A stretch of DNA of 64,000 nt from Paraburkholderia phenazinium (GTDB taxonomy: Bacteria; Pseudomonadota; Gammaproteobacteria; Burkholderiales; Burkholderiaceae), in contig NZ_FSRM01000002.1 of the NCBI RefSeq assembly GCF_900141745.1, positions 2,604,001 through 2,668,000 of the forward strand. Direction: 5' to 3'. Below, one piece after another: positions 43,020-51,560 of the stretch (its first letter is position 1; every line of letters starts with the position of its first letter). Under the pieces are notes generated by a model. It had not been told where the DNA came from, did no database searches, and was given only the letters and a program-made list of their open reading frames with translations. A program made the position numbers and the translations under genes.

Positions 43020-43338
43020 GTTTGATCTCCAGCAGTCTTTTGCGAGCTATGTCCAGCTCGTTTCGGGGCGTCTCTTGCGACTTCTTCACGAACGCATGCA
43101 GCATGACGACGCGGCGTTCGACGACCGTGCAAAAGAACACTCTGGCAATGCCCTCCGCTCCCTTCAGACGCATTTCGAAAAGGCCGCCGCCCATGGATTG
43201 GGTGTGCGGTTCTCCAAGGTTCGGACCATATGTTTCCATGCGATCCGCCAGTGCGATAAATCGCGCCAGTAGCGTCTTGGGCAGCGAAGCGACCTGGACT
43301 TTGACCTTCTCGTTGTAAAAGTCGATCAGAAATGCCAT
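43006..43338 (-). CDS. HigB/RelE-type toxin (phage-derived Gp49-like family)
   Basis: The 110-residue protein shows the family pattern: FLIDFYNEKVKVQVASLPKT, GPNLGEPHTQSMGGGLFEMR with the conserved EMR/ELR core, ARVFFCTVVERRVVMLHAF and KKSQETPRNELDIARKR. Such toxins cleave mRNA on the ribosome. The start MAFLIDF is preceded by GGAG and gives the usual length. It is the first gene of the module, with a palindrome 13 bases upstream. Confidence 0.88.
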   Translation of the reverse strand: MAFLIDFYNEKVKVQVASLPKTLLARFIALADRMETYGPNLGEPHTQSMGGGLFEMRLKGAEGIARVFFCTVVERRVVMLHAFVKKSQETPRNELDIARKRLLEIKRDNV

Positions 43339-43350
43339 TGGACTCCAATA

Positions 43351-43364
43351 TAACAAATATGTTA
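43351..43364. promoter_or_regulatory. Palindromic operator of the HigBA-like module
   Basis: TAACAAATATGTTA has perfect 5-base arms around AATA. It begins 13 bases upstream of the toxin ATG, and on the minus strand a TATATT -10-like hexamer overlaps its promoter-proximal edge. This placement fits autorepression by the antitoxin or the complex. Confidence 0.6.
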
Positions 43365-43603
43365 CTAAAATGCAAGCAGAAAACTACCGGTCGGGACCGG
43401 TCCGGCATCGCCTTCGATCAGGCAATACCGGTAGCTTCGCGAACTCGGATGGGGCGACAGGACAGCGAGCGAGAGCAGGGGCGCGACGAACGGCTACGGT
43501 AACGTTCAGGATAACGGAGCGAATTGCTCGTGAGAATCTGCCGAATGGTCAGGTCAATTCGGCCGTGTCGTACAAGGCCGTAATAAGTGTTTGAATCTGT
43601 AAA

Positions 43604-43633
43604 TTGACAATCTGGATGATTGAACCAGCTAAA
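43604..43633 (+). promoter_or_regulatory. Promoter of a structured RNA
   Basis: A consensus -35 TTGACA (43604-43609) is followed after 18 bases by GCTAAA (43628-43633). Transcription would begin near 43640, just ahead of the first hairpin of the RNA below. Confidence 0.5.
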
Positions 43634-43639
43634 GCGATG

Positions 43640-43842
43640 AGAGCTTGACGCGGCGGGGGAATGCGAGAAAGCGTTTTCTCGAGACCCGTAAGAGCTACCT
43701 GGCCGGTCGTTACAAAGGAAGGTTTTTCATCTTGAGACGCGGCCGGGTAGCGGATACTGTCGGGTTCTCGTGTGATCGACCCCGACATGCGAGTGTGGTC
43801 CTAGCGGCGTCCCGCCTTCAAAGCGAAGACGCCGTCTTTTTT
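43640..43842 (+). ncRNA. Candidate structured small RNA or regulatory leader, class unknown
   Basis: Four successive stems fill the interval. CGAGAAA-GCGT-TTTCTCG lies at 43664-43681. GCTACCTGGCCG at 43694-43705 pairs with CGGCCGGGTAGC at 43740-43751 in a 12-base stem with one U-G pair, closing a 34-base loop. TGTCGGG at 43758-43764 pairs with CCCGACA at 43781-43787. A terminator stem ends it. Together with a promoter in front this outlines a transcript of about 200 bases. No open frame with family features fits. It could be a trans-acting RNA, or a terminating leader for the gene at 43937. I do not recognise the class. Confidence 0.6.
43804..43842 (+). terminator. Intrinsic terminator of the structured RNA
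   Basis: CGGCGTC pairs with GACGCCG across a 16-base apical region that can add a CGC/GCG pairing, followed directly by TCTTTTTT. This is the best rho-independent terminator in the window. Confidence 0.75.
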
Positions 43843-43936
43843 ATGCCTCGTTTTCCGGCGTTTTTTTGCTCGGGTCAGCTCTCAGACGTTATAAGCTGGC
43901 GAATCCGCAGCCAGCATTTTCGAAAGGAGGCAGGCC

Positions 43937-44491
43937 ATGCGCGATATACGTTGGGTATCGGAGGAAGGCGACGGCATCGAACATCTCGCGTTCGATGCAC
44001 GTGACGACGGTTTCCACGTCGAGAGCGCGCTCGTAGGACAGCGTTACGGAAAGGGTTATGGGCTTTACTACCGGATGCATTGCGATCCGCGTTGGCGTGT
44101 GACCTATGCGTTTCTCAAGATCATGGGCGGCGGCGAGCTGGAGATGCACGGCGACGGCGAGGGCCATTGGCGCGATGGCGATGGCAAGACGCTCGGCATG
44201 ATCGAAGGCTGCATCGACATCGATATTGCCGCTACGCCGTTCACCAACACGCTGCCCATCCGGCGTCTGCAACTAACCGAGGGCGAGCGCCGGCCGATTG
44301 CAGTGGCTTACATCTCGACGCCAGAGCTTCAGGTTACTCGCGCCGAGCAGGCCTACACATGCCTCGCGTTGAACCGCGAGTATCGCTACGAAGGCATCTT
44401 TCGCAACTTCACCGCCGACATGCAAGTGGACGAAGATGGTCTCGTGATCGACTATCCGACGCTCTTCACGCGCTTGCCGCGAACGCGCTGA
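43937..44491 (+). CDS. Putative glycolipid-binding family protein
   Basis: The 184-residue protein has no signal peptide or membrane segment. It shows the pattern of the bacterial putative glycolipid-binding family: IEHLAFDARDDGFHVESALVG, YGLYYRMHCDPRWRVTYAFL, DGEGHWRDGDGKTLGMIEGCIDIDIAATPFTNTLPIRR split into short beta strands, and YEGIFRNFTADMQVDEDGLVIDYP. AAAGGAGG lies before the ATG. A small hairpin (GCTGGC/GCCAGC, 43893-43913) and the terminated RNA precede it. Its 3' end overlaps the convergent hydrolase by 26 bases. The true ligand is unknown. Confidence 0.7.
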   Translation: MRDIRWVSEEGDGIEHLAFDARDDGFHVESALVGQRYGKGYGLYYRMHCDPRWRVTYAFLKIMGGGELEMHGDGEGHWRDGDGKTLGMIEGCIDIDIAATPFTNTLPIRRLQLTEGERRPIAVAYISTPELQVTRAEQAYTCLALNREYRYEGIFRNFTADMQVDEDGLVIDYPTLFTRLPRTR

Positions 44492-45446
44492 CGCCGTTCA
44501 CCCGGCTTGGCGACGGATGCTGTGAGGCAAACCGGTCGATCCGGGTGGCGATACCGACGGGATCGCGCAGCACGACCCAGTGGCCGGCGTCGATCGTCTC
44601 GCGCGTATAGTTGCCGAGCCACGCCTCGAGCCCCAATGAAAGGGCGGGCCCCACATAACGGTCGCGCAACGGCACAACGAATTGCACCGGCGCGTGAGCC
44701 GGGCGGTTGCGTGGATGAAACAGCCGGTCGACGAAGTTGGCGCGGTACAAATTCAAACCGTTGATCGCATTGCGTAGCTGGGCAGGATCTGGCGCACGGC
44801 GGATGCGCTCGGTGAGCCGCAACCACAGCGGCCATGCGCGTGCGCCGCCGCAACGCCACACCAGTTCGGGCACGAGCGGCACATGAAACAGGAAGATGTA
44901 CCAGGACTTCAGCGTTTGGCGCAGGCCACCGGCGAACCGCTGCGTAGAACTGTGCGTGCGGGGTTTGTCCGGGGACGACACGCCGTGGCTGCTATCGCTG
45001 CTGCGGTTACCAGGGCCACTCAGGTTACGTAGACCCAACGCGGCGTGATCAAGACACGGCCCCGAAATTGATGTGAACGAAGCGATGCGGCCTTCGAACG
45101 CGGGGCTCGTTACCGCTTCCCAGCTCTGGATTGAGCCCCAGTCGTGGCCCACCAGATGAAAGGCCTGTCCGCCACAGGTAGCGTCGACCACGGCGGCCAG
45201 GTCAGAGGCCAGCCGTTCCAGCCGATACGCGGCCCCGCCAGACGGCGCTTCCGACGCGCCGGCGCCGCGCACGTCGTAGGTAATCACACGATAGCGCCCG
45301 TCCAGTTGCGCCCGAACCGGCTCCCATACCGCCGCCGAATCCGGATAGCCGTGTACGAGCACCAACGGCGGCGCTTCGCGCGGTCCGCTGACGTACACGG
45401 CAAGGCGTACGTCGCCGGCTTCGACGACGAGCGTATCGCGGATCAC
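44466..45446 (-). CDS. Alpha/beta hydrolase, epoxide-hydrolase/haloalkane-like
   Basis: The 326-residue protein has the oxyanion region LVLVHGYPDSAAVWEPV, YDVRGAGASEAP, the nucleophile elbow VGHDWGS with Asp as nucleophile (as in epoxide hydrolases and dehalogenases), and the catalytic His in IDAGHWVVLRDP. A Ser/Arg-rich insert (SGPGNRSSDSSHG) lies after strand 6. It is the last gene of a four-gene operon with a Baeyer-Villiger-type monooxygenase, an SDR and a metal-dependent hydrolase, overlapping the preceding gene by 4 bases. Confidence 0.85.
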   Translation of the reverse strand: MIRDTLVVEAGDVRLAVYVSGPREAPPLVLVHGYPDSAAVWEPVRAQLDGRYRVITYDVRGAGASEAPSGGAAYRLERLASDLAAVVDATCGGQAFHLVGHDWGSIQSWEAVTSPAFEGRIASFTSISGPCLDHAALGLRNLSGPGNRSSDSSHGVSSPDKPRTHSSTQRFAGGLRQTLKSWYIFLFHVPLVPELVWRCGGARAWPLWLRLTERIRRAPDPAQLRNAINGLNLYRANFVDRLFHPRNRPAHAPVQFVVPLRDRYVGPALSLGLEAWLGNYTRETIDAGHWVVLRDPVGIATRIDRFASQHPSPSRVNGVSAFAASA

Positions 45447-46321
45447 GCCACCGCCCGCACGCCGCGGCGGCTCGCCTTCAGCGCCGCGGGATTCGCGGCA
45501 TTGGCCGAGTCAACGGCGGCCACGAGGCCATCGATTCGCGCCAGTTGTGCGCGGTTATCGTGATCCCACGGATGGAAGCTGGGTTTGAAAAAACGCAGCC
45601 ACTCGAGCGCGATGCCCGGGAACACACCGTGTTTTGGCCCGTACAGGAATTTGACGACGCGCCACATGCCGCGCAGATGTCCGCCGCGTTTGCGATCGGA
45701 GATCAGCAGACGCACGTGATAATCGAACACGATCAGCCAGAACGCCAGCGTCACTGTCAGCATGGTGCCGGTGCGCAGCAGATAGCGCGCCGGCCCGGGT
45801 TTGATCACAGTGTTCCACACGTCGAACGAGACGGCCTTGTGCTCGGTCTCTTCGAGTGCATGCCAGGTCCACATCTGCGCATAGCCTTGCACCGATCCGC
45901 CCACCCGCGTGTCGTCCTCCAGAAGCAGACCGGCCAGCATCGCTGTGTAATGCTCCAGCGCGACGGTCATCGCGAGCTGGAACGACTTAGGCATCTTGCG
46001 ATTGACGTTGAGGAACCACGTGAGACGCCGATCGAGCTTGTGCGCGGGCAGCCTCGCGTTTTGCAGCAGATCGTTGTACTCGATGTGCTCGCGGGTATGC
46101 ATCGCTTCCTGGCCGATAAAACCGAGTACCTGCTTCTTCAGGACGGGGTCGTCGATGCGGTCGCGGTAGTTGCGCACGCTGTCCATGAAGAAACGCTCGC
46201 CCGCTGGAAACAGCAGCGAAAGCGCATTGAAAAAGTGCGTCACATGCGAGCCTTCCTGATGCCAGTCGCAGGCACGCTCAGGAGGTAAAACGAAACGAAG
46301 GTCGCGGCGAATCGGCATCAT
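45443..46321 (-). CDS. Predicted metal-dependent hydrolase (PF10118-type)
   Basis: The 292-residue helical protein has the family's acidic and histidine motifs: GQEAMHTREHIEYND near residue 95, MTVALEHYTAML and WHALEETEHKAVSFDVW, which together look like a ferritin-like dinuclear metal site. A hydrophobic segment (TMLTVTLAFWLIVFDYHV) is near residue 210. The family is annotated as a metal hydrolase but without characterised members that I can name. It is often next to monooxygenases and SDRs, as here. Two adjacent Met codons at the start are equally possible. Confidence 0.8.
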   Translation of the reverse strand: MMPIRRDLRFVLPPERACDWHQEGSHVTHFFNALSLLFPAGERFFMDSVRNYRDRIDDPVLKKQVLGFIGQEAMHTREHIEYNDLLQNARLPAHKLDRRLTWFLNVNRKMPKSFQLAMTVALEHYTAMLAGLLLEDDTRVGGSVQGYAQMWTWHALEETEHKAVSFDVWNTVIKPGPARYLLRTGTMLTVTLAFWLIVFDYHVRLLISDRKRGGHLRGMWRVVKFLYGPKHGVFPGIALEWLRFFKPSFHPWDHDNRAQLARIDGLVAAVDSANAANPAALKASRRGVRAVA

Positions 46322-46350
46322 GGCCTTTCTCTCCCTATGATCTTTGATGT

Positions 46351-47262
46351 TCACGCGCGCCGTCCGGCGGCTTCTGCGTCGGCAGCGCGGGCGCGCTTAT
46401 GCGCAATGCGGTGTAGGCGGCGCGTCTGCATCACGACGAGCGCCTGATAGGCGGCCGGCAACGTGCGGGCGAGCCAGTCGGCAGCCCGCGCATCGCGGCC
46501 GATCAGCACGCGCCGTTTGTTCCTGCGCACGCCGTCGAGAATCGTGCGGGCGGCTTCGTCGGCCGTTGTGATGAAGAACTTTTCGAAATCGTCCTTACCT
46601 TGCTGTTCGCTCTCGATCATGAAACCGACCATGTTCGAGGCGATCCGGCTCGACTGCGCGATGCTGGTTCGGATGCCGCCCGGGTGCACGCAGGTGGCCG
46701 AGACGCCGCATTTCATCAGATCGAGCTCTTGCCGCAGCGCTTCGGTGAAGCCGCGCACAGCGAACTTGGTCGCGTTGTAGCCGCTCATGCCAGGTTGTGC
46801 GAACAAACCGAATACGCTCGAGGTGTTGACGATATGCCCTTCACCTGACGCCTTCAGATGCGGGAGGAACGCTTTCGTACCATGCACGACGCCCCAGAAG
46901 TTGATGCCGACGATCCATTCGAGATCGGCATAGTCCATGCCGTCGATCGTGCTGGACAGCGCCACGCCTGCGTTGTTGAAGACGAGATTGATGCGGTCGT
47001 GCTGGGCGGCGGTTTCGGCGGCCCAGTCGAACATCGCCGCGCGATCCGCCACGTCGAGTACGCGGGTCGTCACACGTAGCGGCGCACCGACGATCTGCGG
47101 TGCTGCGCCCTCGGCGAGCAGCGCGGTTTCGGCAAGGCTTGCGGTGTTGCGATCGGCGAGCGCCAGGTGGCAGCCTTCGCGCGCCAGCTGGATCGCCAGC
47201 GAGCGGCCCATACCCGAGCCGGCGCCGGTAATGGCGGCAACACGGTCTGTGAAATTCTTCAT
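46351..47262 (-). CDS. Short-chain dehydrogenase/reductase
   Basis: The 303-residue SDR has the cofactor motif TGAGSGMGRSLA, the NNAG motif (VFNNAGVAL), and catalytic Ser in VNTSSVFG and Tyr/Lys in GYNATK. Asp in LALADRN suggests NAD(H) preference. A basic C-terminal tail extends about 40 residues past the core. It is the second gene of the monooxygenase operon, probably oxidising an alcohol to the ketone for the monooxygenase. Confidence 0.88.
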   Translation of the reverse strand: MKNFTDRVAAITGAGSGMGRSLAIQLAREGCHLALADRNTASLAETALLAEGAAPQIVGAPLRVTTRVLDVADRAAMFDWAAETAAQHDRINLVFNNAGVALSSTIDGMDYADLEWIVGINFWGVVHGTKAFLPHLKASGEGHIVNTSSVFGLFAQPGMSGYNATKFAVRGFTEALRQELDLMKCGVSATCVHPGGIRTSIAQSSRIASNMVGFMIESEQQGKDDFEKFFITTADEAARTILDGVRRNKRRVLIGRDARAADWLARTLPAAYQALVVMQTRRLHRIAHKRARAADAEAAGRRA

Positions 47263-47351
47263 CGTACTGTCCTCTCTGAGCGGTGCCTTGTTGTTTTGTC
47301 TGTGCGTGCGACGTGTTCGCTTGACGGCATGGCGTTAGTGCGTGCTGCGTC

Positions 47352-48965
47352 TCAAGTTGCCTCTGCCGACGATGCAGCCGAAGAAGCGGACCCGGCTGAA
47401 GCCGTTGACGCGCCGCCCTGCGTCGACCTGGCCGTGTGCGCGTTCAATCCCGCCTCGGTTTGAGCCGCAGGCACATATGCAAAGTAATCACCCATGCTGA
47501 AGCTGCGGGTAGCCTGGCGGAAACGGAACGCGAATCCAGGCCACAGCGTCGTGTTCTTGCCGGTCCGCGGATCGAGGTACCAGCTCTTGCAGCCGCCTGT
47601 GGACCAGATGGCGCGGCTTAGCTTCTGCTGGATCTGCTCGTTGTAGGCACGCTCGACATGCGGCCGCACCTCGATCGCGGCAGCGCGTTCGCGTTGCATG
47701 GTTTGCAGCGCGCGCAGGATGTACTCGACCTGCGACTCGATCATGTACACCATCGAGTTGTGGCCGAGCCCCGTGTTCGGGCCGACGACCATAAAGAAGT
47801 TCGGATAGCCAGGCAACGTGGTGCCGAGGTACGCGTGCGCACCGTTGTGCCAGGTATCGACGATATCGACCCCGCCTTTGCCCCGCACTACGCCGCGCGG
47901 GAACGGATCCGCGATCTGGAAGCCGGTGCCGAAGATCAGGCAGTCGGCGGGATGACGCACGCCATCGGTCGTGATCACGGCGTCTTCTTCGACGCGCGCG
48001 ATCTCGCTCGTGATGACCGCCACATTCTGGCGCGACACCGCCGGGAAATAGTCGTTCGAAATGAGGATACGCTTGCAGCCCATCGTGTAATCGGGCGTGA
48101 GTGTGGCGCGCAGTTGCGGGTCGGTCACCTGACGATGCAGATGACGCACCGCGACTTTCTGCGCCGTCTTCATCAGCGATGGATGAATCGCAAAGCCAAA
48201 CGCCCGCGATTCCAGCATGCAATAGAGACCCGCGCGCCACATCTTCTGGGTGAACGGCAGGTGCCGGAACAGCCACTGTTCGAACGGTTTCACGGCGCGG
48301 TCGGCCTTCGGCATGATCCACGGCGGCGTGCGCTGGAACAGGTCGAGCTGTGCGACACGCGGAGCAATCTGCGGCACGAACTGAATGGCGCTCGCGCCGG
48401 TGCCGATCACGGCGACGCGTTTACCTTCCAGCGAATAGCTGTGGTCCCACTGCTGCGAATGGAAGGTCTTGCCCTTGAAGGTATCGAGCCCGGGAATATC
48501 CGGCACCGCCGCACGCGACAGGCCGCCCATGCCCGATACCAGCACCCGCGCCGACCAGCGTTGGCCGTTGGCGAACAGCATGTGCCAGCGATGACGCGTT
48601 TCGTCGTAGATGGCGCTCACCAGTTCGTGACCAAAGCGAATGTGCCGTTGCACGCCGAAGCGCTGGGTGCACGCTTCCAGATACGCGCGAATTTCCGGCT
48701 GGCGCGCGAACATGCGAGTCCAGCGCGGGTTCGGCGCGAACGAGAAGGAATAGACGTGCGATTGCACGTCGCAGGCGCAACCCGGGTAGTGATTGTCGCG
48801 CCAGGTGCCGCCGACGGAGTCGGCCTTTTCGGCGACCATGAAGTCGGTCATGCCGGCCTGGCGGAGCCGGATCGCCATGCCGAGTCCGGCGAAGCCCGAA
48901 CCGATGATAGCGACATCGGTTTCGAGGGGCGCCAGAGCGTCGGGGGGCATCGTGCGTGCGTTCAT
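47352..48965 (-). CDS. Flavin-containing (Baeyer-Villiger type) monooxygenase
   Basis: The 537-residue enzyme has an N-terminal FAD site (VAIIGSGFAGLGMAIRL, GGTWRDNHYPGCACD) and an NADP site (VAVIGTGASAIQFVPQI). The BVMO fingerprint is recognisable as FKGKTFHSQQW near residue 165. It likely converts a ketone to an ester, using NADPH and oxygen, which the two hydrolases downstream could cleave. The C-terminal 35 residues are Ala/Ser-rich. It is the first gene of the operon; the 163-base gap upstream should hold the promoter, but none is obvious. Confidence 0.88.
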   Translation of the reverse strand: MNARTMPPDALAPLETDVAIIGSGFAGLGMAIRLRQAGMTDFMVAEKADSVGGTWRDNHYPGCACDVQSHVYSFSFAPNPRWTRMFARQPEIRAYLEACTQRFGVQRHIRFGHELVSAIYDETRHRWHMLFANGQRWSARVLVSGMGGLSRAAVPDIPGLDTFKGKTFHSQQWDHSYSLEGKRVAVIGTGASAIQFVPQIAPRVAQLDLFQRTPPWIMPKADRAVKPFEQWLFRHLPFTQKMWRAGLYCMLESRAFGFAIHPSLMKTAQKVAVRHLHRQVTDPQLRATLTPDYTMGCKRILISNDYFPAVSRQNVAVITSEIARVEEDAVITTDGVRHPADCLIFGTGFQIADPFPRGVVRGKGGVDIVDTWHNGAHAYLGTTLPGYPNFFMVVGPNTGLGHNSMVYMIESQVEYILRALQTMQRERAAAIEVRPHVERAYNEQIQQKLSRAIWSTGGCKSWYLDPRTGKNTTLWPGFAFRFRQATRSFSMGDYFAYVPAAQTEAGLNAHTARSTQGGASTASAGSASSAASSAEAT

Positions 48966-49128
48966 CCGATCCGTCTCCTTTTATTCACTCTTAACTGTGA
49001 CATTGAGTAATGTAACGATAGAGGCTGAGAAGGAATGACGCAAGCAGACGTTTAGGTTGGGGACTCTATGGGTGGGAAAGAACCGGCGGCGGTCAGAGGC
49101 CGCCGGCCGATGACCGCCTGGCGGTGCG

Positions 49129-50028
49129 TTACTGGGTAACAGCCCTCGGACGGGATACCGCGCGATCCATCACCGGCTCGCCTGGTTCAGCGCTTTGCAC
49201 GATGTGCAATTCCCGCGTCCGAACCGGCAGCCCGCATTGCGCGTCGTTGAGTGTCTGGCGCACCTGGCGGGCGAGATCCCAGCGCATGTCCCAGAAAACA
49301 TCGATCTTCGCCCACACGCGGATATTGAGCACCACCGTGCTGTCGTCGAAGCGGGTCACCATGACTTGCGGCGCGGGCGTTTGCAGTGCGCGCGGATCGG
49401 CGGCGGCGAGGGCGCGCAGTGCGGCGAGCGCGTGATCCACATCGTCTCGCACGGAGATTTCCACTTCGAGATCGAGGCGGCGGGTCGGATTGCGGTTGTA
49501 ATTTCGGATCGAGTTGCTCCAAAGCGCGCTATTCGGCACGTACTCGCAGATGCCGTCGGATTTGGTCAGGCGCGTGGTGAACAGGCTGATTTCTTCGACG
49601 GTGCCGGCGACAGTACCCGTGCCCGCTTCGATCGAATCGCCCACCTTGAACGGGCGTAGCAGCAACAGCATGATGCCGGCTGCGATGTTCTGCATCGTAC
49701 CTTGCAGCGCAAGACCGATCGCGAGACCGGCAGCGCCGAGCACCGCGACGATGCTCGCGGTCTGAATACCCAACTGGGACAGCCCGCCGATGATGGCGAC
49801 CACGCGAATGCCCCACAGGCTGGTGTCGCAGAGGATGGGGCGCAGCGTGGCGTCCATGCGCGACTGGTTGGTAAGCAAACGGTGGAGCGAGCGCGAGACG
49901 CGCCGCGCCACCCACCAGCCGACCACGAGGATCAGCGCGGCGGCGCACAGGTGCATTGAGATGGCGGTGAGCGAATCCCAGAGAAAGGTCCACCGGTTCG
50001 GGTGGATCTGGGCGAGAAGGTTCTGCAT
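49129..50028 (-). CDS. Small-conductance mechanosensitive channel (MscS family)
   Basis: The 299-residue protein has three N-terminal membrane helices, the pore helix with the Ala/Gly pattern AGLAIGLALQGTMQNIAAGI, then RPFKVGDSIE and the beta domain with FTTRLTKSDGICEYVPNSALW. It releases solutes under hypo-osmotic stress. It stands alone on the minus strand. Confidence 0.92.
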   Translation of the reverse strand: MQNLLAQIHPNRWTFLWDSLTAISMHLCAAALILVVGWWVARRVSRSLHRLLTNQSRMDATLRPILCDTSLWGIRVVAIIGGLSQLGIQTASIVAVLGAAGLAIGLALQGTMQNIAAGIMLLLLRPFKVGDSIEAGTGTVAGTVEEISLFTTRLTKSDGICEYVPNSALWSNSIRNYNRNPTRRLDLEVEISVRDDVDHALAALRALAAADPRALQTPAPQVMVTRFDDSTVVLNIRVWAKIDVFWDMRWDLARQVRQTLNDAQCGLPVRTRELHIVQSAEPGEPVMDRAVSRPRAVTQ

Positions 50029-50289
50029 GGCCGTGACGGTCCTGGTTTTTCAGGCGACGGCGAGCGAGCGCCGTCGTGATGGTTCATAAGAGGCAATGGG
50101 TGCCGGCGCGCTCGCGCGAGGCGAGCGGCCAGTCCGCAAGAGCGGAGCAACCCGGAGAATGACGCGTGGAAGCGTGCGGAGAAGGGACCGCAGCGAAAGG
50201 CGAAAGTTCTAGTGATTCAACGTTTTTGACAGTTTGCTTTTGCGAGATGCGGGACGGCGGGACTGTGTGAAGTCGGTCCCGCGGCCCGC

Positions 50290-51333
50290 TTATTTCGCTG
50301 CGAGACTCACCGCTACTTGCTGGTTTTGCCAGACGTTGTCGCGCACGGTGATCTTCTGCGGAATCAGATGGGCGCCATAGAACGCGTCGGCGACGCCTTG
50401 TTGAGAGTGGACGATTTCGTCGGTGACGGCTGTGGTGCCGTAGGGGTAGCGGCGCACCCAGGTTTCGACCAGCTTTTGATCGAGGCCGACCTTCGGCGCA
50501 ATCAGTGCAGCGGTTTCTTCGGGATGCTGGGTGACCCACCGGCCCGTCGAGCGTAATTGACCGAGAACCGCACCGATGACATCAGGGTGTTGCTGGGCGA
50601 AATCACGGGTCGCCTCGTAGAAGCTGTAGGCCGTATCGAGATTCGTATAATCCGCCAGCGTGCGCGCCTTGAGCGCTTCTTGCGCGGCGGCATAGTAAGG
50701 ATCCCAGATTACCCATGCATCGACGTCGCCGTTTTCGAATGCGGCGCGAGCGTCCGCGGGGGCGAGGTACACCGGATGAATATCTTCGTAGCGCAAGCCC
50801 GCCTTCTGCAGTGCTTCGAGTAGCAGGAAGTTCGAGCTGGAGCCCTTTTGCAGGGCGACGCGTTTGCCTTTCAGATCGGCGACCGTTTGTAACGGCGAAC
50901 CGGGCTTGACGATGACCGCCTCGGTATGACGTCCTCCGGGTTCGGCACCCACGTACACGAAGCCCACGCCCGCGGCTTGCGCGAACACCGGTGGCGGCGA
51001 ACCCGTGTAGCCGAAGTCGATGCTGTGCGCGTTCAACGCTTCGAGCAGTTGCGGACCGGCCGGAAATTCAAACCACTTCACGCTGTAGCCAAGCGGCTTG
51101 AGCTTTTGCTCCAGCGAGCCTTGTACCTTGAGGACTGCGAGCAAACCGGCTTTCTGATAGCCGATGCGCAGGACTTTCTCGGTTGCACTGGAAGCATCTT
51201 GCGCGAGCGCGCTGCTGGTGGGAAGCAGCGTCGCCGCAGCGAACACAGCGCATGCGGCGAGCGCGGTGAATGCGCTAAACGTGGCGGCGATCGGTGCAGC
51301 CAGACGAGGGCGGCGGCTCGGGTTGCGTGTCAT
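50290..51333 (-). CDS. Aliphatic sulfonate-binding protein, orphan (SsuA-like)
   Basis: The 347-residue periplasmic protein has a long signal region (residues 1-43, cleavage near SALA-QD) and the SsuA fold: LRIGYQKAGLLAVLKVQGSLE, ALNAHSIDFGYTGSPPPVFAQAAG, LKGKRVALQKGSSSNFLLLEAL and DAWVIWDPYYAAAQ. It binds alkanesulfonates or sulfate esters for an ABC importer. No SsuB or SsuC gene is adjacent, so it must feed a permease elsewhere. The start MTRNPSRR is preceded by GGAG. Confidence 0.85.
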   Translation of the reverse strand: MTRNPSRRPRLAAPIAATFSAFTALAACAVFAAATLLPTSSALAQDASSATEKVLRIGYQKAGLLAVLKVQGSLEQKLKPLGYSVKWFEFPAGPQLLEALNAHSIDFGYTGSPPPVFAQAAGVGFVYVGAEPGGRHTEAVIVKPGSPLQTVADLKGKRVALQKGSSSNFLLLEALQKAGLRYEDIHPVYLAPADARAAFENGDVDAWVIWDPYYAAAQEALKARTLADYTNLDTAYSFYEATRDFAQQHPDVIGAVLGQLRSTGRWVTQHPEETAALIAPKVGLDQKLVETWVRRYPYGTTAVTDEIVHSQQGVADAFYGAHLIPQKITVRDNVWQNQQVAVSLAAK

Positions 51334-51560
51334 TCGAAAACTCTCCATGCGTGCGGTCAAGGCAGCGGCCGTGCACGTCCATCCCCGACAGGCGTGCGCG
51401 ATCGTATGCCGATGCTGCGGGAAGGATGCTGCTGCTGCGGTCAACGGATCGTCGCATGGACGTGCTATACCGCAAACCAAGCAATGGAGATTTGGATATG
51501 ACGCGCACGGGGAATATGTCTGGTGCGTGGTACGCAGTGCGCTATGCGCGTGGGGTGGGC

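Noticed and set aside
43645-44004. A 119-codon plus-strand frame through the structured RNA
   Set aside because: It spans the strong stems and the intrinsic terminator, is Arg-rich without motifs, and overlaps the next gene out of frame.
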